Shown here: positions 11,461-23,400 of the stretch, in pieces
Position numbering within the stretch: the stretch's first letter is position 1
How the letters are laid out: each line of letters opens with the position of its first letter
NCBI GenBank assembly: GCA_027924645.1
Contig: BSBN01000187.1
Location: 17,936,001-18,000,000 of the forward strand
Direction of reading: 5' to 3'
From: Cunninghamia lanceolata
Taxonomy: Eukaryota; Streptophyta; Pinopsida; Cupressales; Cupressaceae
Length of the DNA: 64,000 bases
Notes under the pieces: model-generated
Database searches by the model: none
What the model saw: only the letters and a program-made list of their open reading frames with translations
What the model was told of the DNA's origin: nothing
Made by a program: the position numbers and the translations under genes

Positions 11461-14400
11461 CTGCATTTCATGTCCAAGTGGTAGAGAATAAAAAGAAATG
11501 GGTGAATGTTAAAGCACAAACTCATTTCAATACTAGTCTGAAAAAAGGAAATGAGTGTATGTTGAAGCACAAACTCATTTCAATACCAAGACTAAACATG
11601 GCATTGAAAGGTGTTGTTTTTAGTTATTCAATACGTGCAGTGCAATTTAGTAAGATTTTTTCTAGATCCAACTATATAATACTGTGTGTTTACCTATGGT
11701 AGTAGATCTGATCATTTACAGTAGTAAAATAAATCAGTACATTGACCACAACGGATGACTTAAGCTCCTCCTTAAGTGACTCAAATTTAATTTTTACACA
11801 GTTATAATAGAGAATCCAAATACTACGTAAGCATAAATATATTACTGTGAATGGTCACAAGAATTTCAAACCTTAAGAGAATCCCCAACATTGACAACAA
11901 ATGAATGAGGTAAAGGATTGACATCGAGCCACTTCCCTTGTTTGGATAGGACCTGGAGGCCCTCCTGGTTATTGTTGTAGAGGATTGTTAAGCAACTGGT
12001 ATCTGTGTGGGAATGCAGAATCTCTTCCCCCATAGAATTTCCGCTAGATAAGTAGGAGTTTATTCGTAAGCTTGTTGTACACTTTTCGAAATCAGAATGG
12101 TAAAAAGTCTTGAAATCTAAACCCAAGCTGGCAAGAATGATTTTACTAATTTTTCTTAACAGATCGTGCGTCCTGATGCCGAATGTTCCAATCTTCTCGC
12201 TGCCATGCAATACCCACAAATTATAAAAAACATACATTTTGATTTGATACAAACTGGTAAAATTTGATTTCCAATGACTCTTTTCAAATGATTGAAATTC
12301 AAAGAGGAGTTCCTGTACTTGTGTAGTTTACGTTGATATGTCGTTTTTACTTGTTACCTTCATCTAGTCCAAACATTACTTAATTATAAGAGAGTTTAAA
12401 CAGGTGGAATATTGTTCTCTCTATCAATGGCAAAGGTAAATTTTAGTCTATAAAATAGAATTATTATTGGATGTGAACGAGGTATAAAATTATTATTGAT
12501 TGTTTGACTATTGAAGTTTGATGTTTAAATTAAATAGTTCATTGGTAAATGGTAAATTTTGGCTAATAAAAATAGGATAACTAGTTATTACTTTTGAATA
12601 TCACAAATGAGGCGTAAAATTACTTTTGGATGTGAATTGTTTAATCATTGAACCATTTGATGTTCAAGTAGAATAATAAACAGCCAATATGATGTGAGCT
12701 AATTAGATAAGGAGTGAAGACTCCACTTAACATCAAATTGTTCAACCCTCATGTAATAACCACCCCTGGTTACTACTTTTTTTTTATACTTCTATCATTT
12801 CATTACACCTCAAATACTATCTTAATCAACCAAGCAACTTCTATCCAATTTAGAAGTGTTAGTCCATACACTTACCAACCATAGCCATAGCAGCAACTCT
12901 ATGCCACAATCTTACCTCTTCCATTAAATATAGTAATATCAGGGCCATCCCTAGTGTCATGTCCCCTCTCCTATACGCCGACTATCATCATTTTGAAGAA
13001 GTCGATGTAATGTTTAAATCATAGTTGCAGGGAGACGCGTCTCCCGACCCCTGGGACGTGTCTCTGGGTCGGGGACACGCCTCCAAGCACCCGAGTTGGT
13101 AGGGAGATGTCCCTCAAATGAGGAGACGCCAGGTAAATAACCCTGGCCGTCTCCCACGCACCTCCGGTTCCAACTTCATAAAATAGGTTCCAGTTTCCCA
13201 AGTCGATACCAGTTTCCCGCCCCCTCCGAGCATCAGTTTCCCGATGCGTCCCCGAGTACTTGTGCAACTAACACCTTCATTATTGACTTCGGCCTTGCCC
13301 GCAACCTTGCCGCCTTGGATAACCATCTCACCACCTAGCTCATCGGAGCGCCTAGCTATGTTCCACCCAAATACTCCTAGTCGTTCTGAGTCACCTGCAA
13401 GGGCAACGTCTACAGCTTTGGGATCATCCAAGGAGACCCCTCAACAATTTCATCACCAACAATTTCTCTGATGGAAGTGTGGAGTGGGTTCACCTCGCCT
13501 TTGAAAACGCCCAACTCCATGAAATTCTTGATCCTACCGTGCAGGCCTAGATTCAAGGCGATCGTTTGAGGATGAATCTCGTCTTCCACTTCGTCAAGCT
13601 TGCCAAATCATGGATCATTGATTGATCGATTGCCGGATGGATAGCCAAGTCGAGCCCCTGCCCTTGTTCATTAATCCCATCTACATAGAGGTGTTAGGGA
13701 CGCATCGGGGAGGCGCAAGACCTGTAGATATAAAAGCCATTTGGGTCACTTTTTAAATTTTAACTTATATATATTTTATAAATAATAAATAATAAATATT
13801 AATTATTAATTTTAAATTTTAACATATATATTTTATAAATAATAAATAATAAATATTAATTATTAATTTGTTATATATATATAATTGGCGTCTCCAAGTA
13901 CTCCGGTCTCCTTTTTTCTCAACAAATGGCGTACCGGTACCAATCTCCTGGCAACTATGGTTTAAATTAAAGATTTAAATTTTAAATAGTTATTGTTATG
14001 TTGGCCGACTTCTCTAAACCAAAGCGCTAAGGATTTGTGAAGGAATGTGAAATAATTAGTGATCAGATTTATAAGAAGCAACGAGCAATGAATATATGGT
14101 GCAATCTCCTTGTTAAGAGCAGCAAGTTTCAAAGTATAATATGCAGCGGATTTTTGTAAGACGGTGACTTGTTAAGAACAATATCCTTTACAAAGAGGTG
14201 CGATTTCATTAGAGGACAAAAGAAGTGTTAAGGAAGGGCTACGATTAGTCTTGAAGGGGCAGTGCTCGAGTGTTAACAAAAAGGACATGTCTATAATGAT
14301 GGATCACCTCTCTTCATAGACATTTAGTGGTATAAAAGGAAGAAATGGGGAGGAGATGGAGAAATAGGAATACAATGCATTATAAAATAGCTTAGAACAG

Positions 14401-17400
14401 ATATCTGAAATGTAACAGCATAAGAGAAAGAAATATATATTAGTAGAACTAAATCTGCAGGCCTATATCAGCAGAAATATATATACGGTAATTAATAACA
14501 GTAGATATGGTTATTCTCGTAATATTGTTATTCTTGTTATAATTTAGCCTATGCACAATAGAAACAATGTATCGACTTCCTTATGGCTCTCATCCAACTG
14601 TCAATCCTTTATGGAGGATACCGCATATAAGGAATGCAAGTAGCTAGGACTCCATTCCGGTAGGGACACCCCGAGTGGGGCCAGGAGGCCGAATGGCGAG
14701 TGTCATTCTGTACATCCTGGGCTGGATGGAACGGCTCGAGGCGCCTTGTATGTGGTGTTCCATAATGACGATGGACTGTTGGATGGAAACCTTAAAAGGA
14801 ATTCCATAGGTGCATGCTGAATATTATAATAATGATTAGAATCCTATCTATAACATCATTGGATTATGTGTTGATAAATAACATGTTTGCAAGAACTAAA
14901 TCAGGTTTATCTAGCCTCAAGCATTCAATTGGTAAGTTACAGCCCTAACTATATTAAATTTGTGATTCTAGGGCAAGATTTAGGGCAATCACAAAAAGGG
15001 GACATTACACCTAGACCCAAACCTATACCTTGAGGATTCATTCACAATGGCCCTGTCTATGTATCCCTTTCCAAGAATTTGAGGCTCTGTAGTTTGCACA
15101 CCAATAATAGAGAGATTGCGTCCCCACATCTAATATGAGATCTCCAACCTCTCTTTTAAATCACAACTATTAATTGAGTTTTAATTCCAATTCAATCCAT
15201 ATACAACAGTATGCTAGCAAATGCATTCTAGTCAAATGTTAGTTCAATGCCAACATCAATGTACAAACACACACAAACCCACATAGTGACCAACTCATAC
15301 TTCACATGTACACACAATGACTAGCTCATACATACAACACATATACACAATGTGACTAGCTCACACATGCATCACATACATACAGTGTGATTAGCTCATG
15401 CACACATCACAAGTACACATACTAACTAGCTCGTGCATACAACACATACACAATGTGACTAGCTCATGCATCCGTCACATACATAGTGTGACTAATTCAT
15501 ACACACATCATAGAGACACATAGTGACTAGCTTGTGCATAGAACACATATTCACAAAGTGACTAGCTCGTGCATAGAACACATATACACAAAGTGACTAG
15601 CTCACACATGCATCACATAGACCCAGTGTGACTAGCTCATGCACACAACACAAGTACACATAGTGACTAGCTCATGCAAACAACACATATACACAATGTG
15701 ACTAGCTGGCAAGAAGGAAGAGGATGCAACCTAATTGCAAACATCTTCCCCTTTATTTTGTTCACTAACACCTAAGCCCTTAATACATCCCACCCATAAA
15801 GAGGAGTGTCAATGCATCCCATCTTACACCGTGGGTCCCATCCTTTTTCTTGGTTCATTGCCAACTATAATGACAAGATGTAATGTCCCCTTTTTCCTAG
15901 TGGGTTAGTCTATACTCAGTTCCCGTAAACTAACCAAAGTGGTTAGAGAACTCTGGGAGTTCGTTTGGTCGGTTTCTGACATTCTGGCTGGGACTTACTA
16001 TTTTTAGTAAGTCGCGAAGTTCGCTATTTTGGGAAACTCTTTATTGGAGATGGAGCATTTCGCCGAGACCTTTCCAACAGTCTATAACTCATGGGATTCT
16101 GTGACCGTTTGGGCTTTCATATTAAAGTTCATAAATTATACTTTATTATTATCTATGGACTTTAATTTATTAATGTCGGTGACTTTGGAGAAATAAGGAA
16201 AAATGCAAAAATAAGTCACTAAAGGACTTGGGTGCCCCTTTGAGGAATAAAGAGCAAATTTAAAAATAACATTTCCCTCTCATATGGGTCGACCCACTTG
16301 TGGAGTTATAAAAAGGCAAAGAGTGGGAAAAGCTATTCATTCTTGATATTACATTTTATGCTTCTATTTGCTCTGCAAATGAGGCTTTGGGGGATTTCTT
16401 CCAGCCAGGGCTTTTGGTGACGGAAACCACCATTGGTATCAATCTTCCGCAGGTGTGAAAGATCACCCAAGGGGATTTTGGAGCAGCCATACTCAATGGC
16501 TGTAATTGTGCTTCAGTTGGATACTTTGACGGAGTTTTGGAGAGGATTCCATGATATATCTTCATAGATTTTTGGTGCAGCTGAGATGATAAGAATGGAC
16601 TAATTTTATCTGTTGTTTTGAGAGAGATTAGGACTGTCATATCTCTTCTTCTTGCTGGCCGTACATTTTGGGGCAGCCATTAGTGGAGTTTGTGGGAGTT
16701 GTTCTTTCTTGCTCTTGGATCGATTTTTGACCTATGGGCCTGTGCTGATGATTGTAGATTGTTTATTTGCATTTGCTGATTTATTTGATACAAAACTCCA
16801 TTACCATGTTGCTGGTCTGTCAACAGCAGAAATGTGAAGGTGCTTATTTTGAAATGGGTATGTGATGGTTATTCATTTTATGCCATTCTATGAACTGGGT
16901 CTTCATTATTTAGTTCATATCTGTTATAGTTTTTCTAGGTTTTCAGTTGTATGCTATATTCCTTGTATTCTGACATATACACTTCAAGAAAACGAAAAAC
17001 CCCCTTCTGCATCTTCTATCTAGTTCTGAAAGATCACAGAAAAAACTAAAAAACATATCATTAAAAAGATAAATCAAAAGAACAACAGGGGCAGGTTATT
17101 ACACAAGACAAGAATTCCATACTACTTGTTGTCATCACCAACAAGGGCATAAGTGTAACAACACACAACACATACATGGCCATTAATACATATGTACACA
17201 TTGTGATTGACTCACACATACATAGTGACCAGCTAACAATAGGAAGTGGATGTGACCCTATTGCATGCATCTTCTCATTACTTGGTTCATGAACACTTAA
17301 CCCAACCGAAAAGAGGATTGTTGGTGCATCCCATACTACACCAAGGGCCCCATCCTTTTTCACGATTCACTACCAACTATGATGACAAGACAAGCATCCC

Positions 17401-20400
17401 ATACTACTTGCGGTCATCATCGACTAAGGTGTAAGTGTAACAACATAAAACAAATAGGCTATTAATAAGATTTATATAGTTCGTTGAACCTTTTGAGCCA
17501 GTGGATCTTGACATCTATCGCCTCCATGTCATTGGCACAAGTCAGTCCAACCTAGTATGGGGTAGCTACTATCAATTGTCACCTACATGATACTAGTGAA
17601 CAACGGCTATGTTCTATCATACCATGGGTAGCTCTTGACATTTGTCACCTACATGCTACTAGCAATAGCCAACTACTCCCTAAGGTACGATGGTTAGCTC
17701 CTGACATACATCACCTTCATGCTATTGGTGGCAGTTGTCTAAACTGCACTTGTATCATATCATCGATACCTCCTAGCGTCCATCACCTTCGTGCAACTAG
17801 TGAGAGTTGGATAATCCCTAAGATATAACAGTTAGCTCCTAAAATCTACCACTTGCACGATATTGATGACAATCGCTAAATTGCACCTATATCAGACTCA
17901 GTTCTGACATGTGGAGTCATCTTATAGCCAGGTGTATATAATCAAGATATCCCAAGGATTCACAAACACTAGGTAGTTTGACTTGGTTACATACATATCA
18001 CATAGATTGATCTATAAACTTATACACATGGTCCTATAAGTCTTGGGTTCAAAATTACCAACACACAAATAACACATTGAACCCAAATGGGCTAGCTTCT
18101 ATCTAATCACAAAAACATAAACAAATACAAACTCATAAAGTAATCTCAAAGGCCATTCACTATATTCAATTCTTACTCATAAACACAATATTTATTAGAC
18201 AAAAATCAAACCTACAATAGTAATATTAAACAATATTCTACTTCTAATGACACATTTTTTTTGTATTCACCGATCATAAAGCTTAGCATACATTTATCCA
18301 CCAAACAGATATAAAGACAAAACACTATATATTATTTGGTAATACTTACTATTAATTACCTAGGTTGGCAAAAGCAATCATAAGGAACTCCATCGTAAAC
18401 TCAACACAAATCTGGGCACTTATTTAGAGTAGGTAGATCCTCCATAAAAATTAAGAATTGTTCACACATCAGATCATAATGGCATAAATTAGCATCATCA
18501 TTAGATGTAAAGTTAGCAAGTTTGCTTAACTCATTCATAGCCATGTCATGGCCAGGTTTATCATGTGTTTATTTCTTGGAAGAATAGACCTCATTAGTGT
18601 CTAGAGGCTAACATATACCTTCCTATACTTATCATTGAGCCAAGGCACAATGCCATAGTGTTCAACACACAAAACTCTGGCAATTTTAGTTTAAACGAGT
18701 CTAGAGGCATTCTCATACATTCACATCAACAACAAACCATGATGATAATGACTCTTCAAGTTCATCTAAGGTTGGAATAAATTTTGGAAATCCAAACACA
18801 ACAAATCTCAGAGTAGGTAAGCTTGATGATGATGGATTGCCTTTTATTAGCTCAAACATATATAGTGGGGACATATTAATTAGAAACTTCATGAGTTCAC
18901 AACCATCTGATGTTAATTTCAGGTTCAAGTTGAAGCATATTAAAGAGGGAGGGATGCTCAAGTTTAATAACAACCCCAAACCCTGGAGCTATTCCTTAAA
19001 CACCACAATTGACAGGTCCAGGGGCATCCTTTGTCCAAGGATTGCCTACGTACTTACTTCCAAATCGGATCAAAGTCACATGTAATTCTCCTAGGATTTC
19101 AACTATCAGGATGAAAACTTGCACTTTCCCAAATTACGATGATCGATACAGCTACTAGACATAACCATTCTTGTCACATGCATCAGCAAGGTATAGACCT
19201 CAAGGATTCCTTGCCTTGATAGATAGTTTCCTTAAATAATATAGGGCTAGCTTTACCAAGGAAGATCATGTAGATGAAACTAAACACAACTACATATGAT
19301 TTTACTCAATGAATCAGTTCAATATGCTAAGATGGCACATTACTAAGAACAAGGTACCTGAACTACCTCTACATATAATGGTCCCAATTATCAACCATCT
19401 TTATAATTAGTTGAGCACTAAAAATCACCCATCTTAAATGACATACCTTAGATAGTAATGTCTTATAAGAACAAATTGTCAAAATCAAATCAATACATAG
19501 AAATTATGCATAACAGCATAGTCAATATAAAATAAATTCAATAATATCAAAGCACGGGGTAGTAACATCCAAAATATCACCATCATGCAACAATTATGCA
19601 AATGCCTCAATATGGCTCTAAGTGATGTCCCACAATAATATGATTCAACAATATCAAGTATCATATAATCATATTATATTATGACATCCTTCTTGACAAA
19701 ACACAACATACATCAACAAGCTCACATAAGAACTGTCTAAACTTTGAAAGACTTACAACAATAATTATAAACTTGCTTTAAGCATGATCAATACCCAAGT
19801 CATACTCAAGACAATGGGCAACACTGTATCCATTAGATCATCATATGAAGATATATACTCAATAATATTAATAATAATATTATTAACCTTTTGATTTCAT
19901 TTACCTTATTGTGCAACCCATTATTCTTATAATAGTCTAGTTGGCAGACTAGATAATGTTTGCACTTGCCATTTATACTAAATATAACCCTAATGGTCAA
20001 CAATAAGTGATTTCATATAGCAGCAATATGTTTGCAAATCAACCCTTACACTCAAATTTAAGTGGTCATAAGATGCAAAACATCACAAACTCACAACACA
20101 TCTTTCAATATTCAACATTATGCAACCAGCAAGCAACTGGACACAACAACAATATAGATGCAAGGTCTTTAAACTCATTGAACAGTCCTCCCAATTTAGT
20201 ACCCAACAATGGTATGAAGATTTCTTAGTTCAAGCCTTTTAGAAGGATAGAGATCATAATCGTGTCAGGCCTCAAATCAATCAATAATTCACACTAAATT
20301 AAATCCATCACAAGGTTTCCCAAATTCCAATAGCTACAAGCTACCTATCAACCCCTGTCTATCAAAGCTTGTCACTTAGAGATTCCTATGCCTTTGTCAT

Positions 20401-23400
20401 GCCCAACAATGGCTATTAATGATATAATCAATCTTTTTCCAACTATAATGATATTAAACAAGATCAATCTTGGCAAGGACCTCATAGAGAAATCAAAGAA
20501 AATAAATTTTGTCACAATCTAATAGAACAGTTATAACTGACCCATTAACAAATAACCATCCAATATTAGTGTGCATTTCTATGAAGGTAACAATCTACTA
20601 GCTTTCATACAGTCAAAATGTAGGTATGTCATACTATTGCTAGTATAGAATAGTAATCAAAGATATAATAGTCTTAAGGACACATGTCTAGATTCTCATG
20701 TTCTCTAATTGAATCAGTTTTAAACTATGTTATCAAGTTCTACAGTATTGCCCCCCATACCAGTTCGCATTTGGTAAGGCCTCGGGTACCCAAGGTGCTT
20801 GGGAAAAGCTTGGGCAAACCCAAATGAAGGTTCATGCATCATTAATTATTTTGGTGCATTGATCTTAAGATACCATTATTTATCCATGTTTTGTTAATAT
20901 TTACTAAACTGTTCTCTATCATTCCGTATGATGAGTTGTTATTTTGGTTCATATTTGAGAGTGAAAGATTATTTTTGTTTCTTTTTTATTACTTCCTAAA
21001 AGAGTAACCCATCTAATCTTTGCAGAAAATGTCCTTATTCCAGTCTACATTTATTTGGAAATGTGCAAAGCACTGCATTACACGATCACTAGTGTTTTCA
21101 CTTTTTTTTATCTCATTTTGACTTTGCATTCCTACTATGAATTAATGCCAATATGCTTCATTTTGAACTAAAAAGAAGTGTAATATGTTTTTACCTCCTA
21201 ATTTTTGCCTTTCCTCGTAAATCAATTAAGGGAGCATGACCAGTCAAGAAGCGAGTCAAGAGATAATTATGGATAAATCCTTTCTATGCTAAAAGTGTTG
21301 ATTCAAAGATCAATAGATTGTTAGATGTTGAAATTATATGAATTTTTGACATTTTGTTCATATTGCATTATATCATAATAAACTATGAAAATTCAAGCCT
21401 ACAGGTCATTCATCGTTATATTGAGTATGACTATTTATATGTACATATATGTATCTATATGTATGTTTATATTTATGTACATATACATATATACATCAAA
21501 TACATGTATACATATAAGTATCTGTATGTACATTTATTTTTAAGACAAGTTGACTCTTCTTCATATGGTTTGTTTAGCAAATCATAATATATCTCACTGT
21601 ACTCTATCCATATAGGTAAAGATTTGCAAGTTTAAGATGGTTGAGGATATTGGAAAAGAAGAGAGCACTGTGGGAATTATTTTACCCAATGCCAGTCAAC
21701 CCATACTGAGGGTGTAGGATAAGCTAATGGAGACAAGACTCACATTGTCTTAACCAACACATCTTACTCTATACATTTTTCAACAGGAATCCTATTGAAA
21801 AATCAGTAACAATGCTGTCCCATTCAAACTATTTTAGTTTTATGCTATAAAGTATATTAATCCAAGGTAGTAATAGATCCAAAATATAAGATTAAGCCAT
21901 CATACAGGGCTTAAGGCTAGGTCCTCAGTTTCAGGTATCATGTACATATTGTATTCTAGTTACCAATGCTTTCAAATGGTTCAAACCTCATACAACATTA
22001 ATAGCAATCAACAGCCATGTAAATGGATTTTTGTCTACATTACTAACAATATAAACCTGGGTATCTTAATTTTGTCAAGATTAATAACCATATTAAACTA
22101 GCTATGAGTTTTTATCGATGATCAATGAAAAAATGAAACTGAATAGATCTCAGTAAGTTCGTAAAGCCCACTTTCTCCCTAACATGAGGCATTAGGAAAC
22201 TATAAGGAACTTCAAACCTTATTTACACAATATGAGCTACAAAATCACAATTTGAAATCATTCAAGAGAGTTTGTGCATAAATTCTTCTTTATTGAATTC
22301 TGCGCATGAACTTTTGTGAAGGCTATGGTGATAGGAATTGACTTGCAATTACAACATCTGACAGAAATTCCTTTTTCAATTATGTTTTGATGGGTATCCA
22401 TACCCTCTTTCCAAGCTCCAATTTGAGCACACGCAGGCAGGATGCTGTTTTAGATTTAATTTAAAGTTTCTAGGGCCTTTTCAACAAACCCATTTTGAAC
22501 ATATGCGCACGCAGGCAGGATGCTGTTTTAGATTTAATTTAAAGTTTCTAGGACCTTTTCAACAAACCCATTTTGAACATATCCTGTCACCATGGCGTTG
22601 CCTAAGGCCACATTTGAGGCATTTTGTCAAACAGTTCACGGGCCTGGTCTATGCTTCCACATTTTTCACCCATGTTTACTATATAAATGCAAAGAGTAGA
22701 GAGAGACTATCATTTTATTAGTTGAACTGTCAAATGGTATTTTGGTACTTCAATTTTTTTTTGGATAGCCTCTCAGCCTACTTAGGAACAGCAACTACAG
22801 ACCTGGATTTAGGTCAATAAACACAGAAACAGCAACTATGTTTCATGCAACCGAAAACATTATATATCAACTGTAATAGCAGACATAAAGCAGCAACAGG
22901 TACCTGACTGTACAGCTATTTGTGCTGCTCTGTTCTGCTCTTCAATCTCCCCTGAATCTGCAATCCCACGCCCTTTATCCTCCTCCCGTTCCTTCCTCGC
23001 TGCGCCACACCACTTCTGCTAAAAATCCCCTTTTCAAATGTCACGAATCTCTTTAAATTACTTTTTCCCCTCCTTTCTGTGTGCCATACCTGCAACCCTT
23101 TCCAGAATAAAATAATGGATGGGGAAGGGACGCCATGCTTCCTTAATGGCGCCGCAGGCCGTCTTCTTCTTCAATGGCGCCCATGCCCTCGCCATTGATT
23201 TGTCTCCTCTCCGTGATAATCTGATTCGATTTACATTTAAGTTTCCCTAATTCCAAAATGACGGATTGCTAGGTTTACTTTTGCCTTTTTGCCTTTACTT
23301 TTCATTTTTGTTATTAATTTTTATTATATTTTCTTTAATTTTAATTTTTATCCGTGCAATGTCCAATGTGTAAGCTCGCTACTACAGGGATGTGACAGCC

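Larger units (their letters stand above)
13020..13959 (+). mobile_element. 940-bp hAT-like transposon carrying a kinase fragment
   Basis: The terminal inverted repeats start CATAGTTGC (left CATAGTTGCAGGGAGA; right, complemented, CATAGTTGCCAGGAGA). They are flanked by a perfect 8-bp duplication, GTTTAAAT (13012-13019 and 13960-13967). An 8-bp duplication is diagnostic of hAT, although the terminus departs slightly from the usual hAT consensus. No transposase is encoded. Inside are GC-rich palindromic ends (GGGAGACGCGTCTCCC at the left), a captured receptor-kinase fragment and an AT-rich tandem repeat. Its GC content differs sharply from the surrounding LTR. Confidence 0.75.
12955..15009. mobile_element. 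Solo LTR A in intron 1, split by a hAT-like insertion
   Basis: It starts TGTCATGTCCCC and ends GGGGACATTACA, so the ends are imperfect inverted repeats. It is flanked by the 5-bp duplication CCTAG (12950-12954 and 15010-15014). A TATA box (TATAAAAGGA, 14331-14340) is consistent with an LTR promoter in the plus direction, antisense to the host gene. Without the nested insertion it is about 1.1 kb. No internal retrotransposon genes are present, so it is best read as a solo LTR left by LTR-LTR recombination. Confidence 0.75.

Noticed and set aside
13019..13471. Minus-strand and plus-strand frames of 75-105 codons in the GC-rich block as host genes.
   Set aside because: They are shadows or non-coding parts of the hAT-like element. 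The only supported coding signal is the kinase fragment from 13277.
15280..15715. CRISPR-like array.
   Set aside because: Repeats are degenerate and spacers are variants of the same unit, as in a minisatellite. The genome is a plant's.
18713..19085. Overlapping frames of 82-88 codons on both strands.
   Set aside because: No domain, both strands equally open, AT-rich composition. Not supported as a gene.
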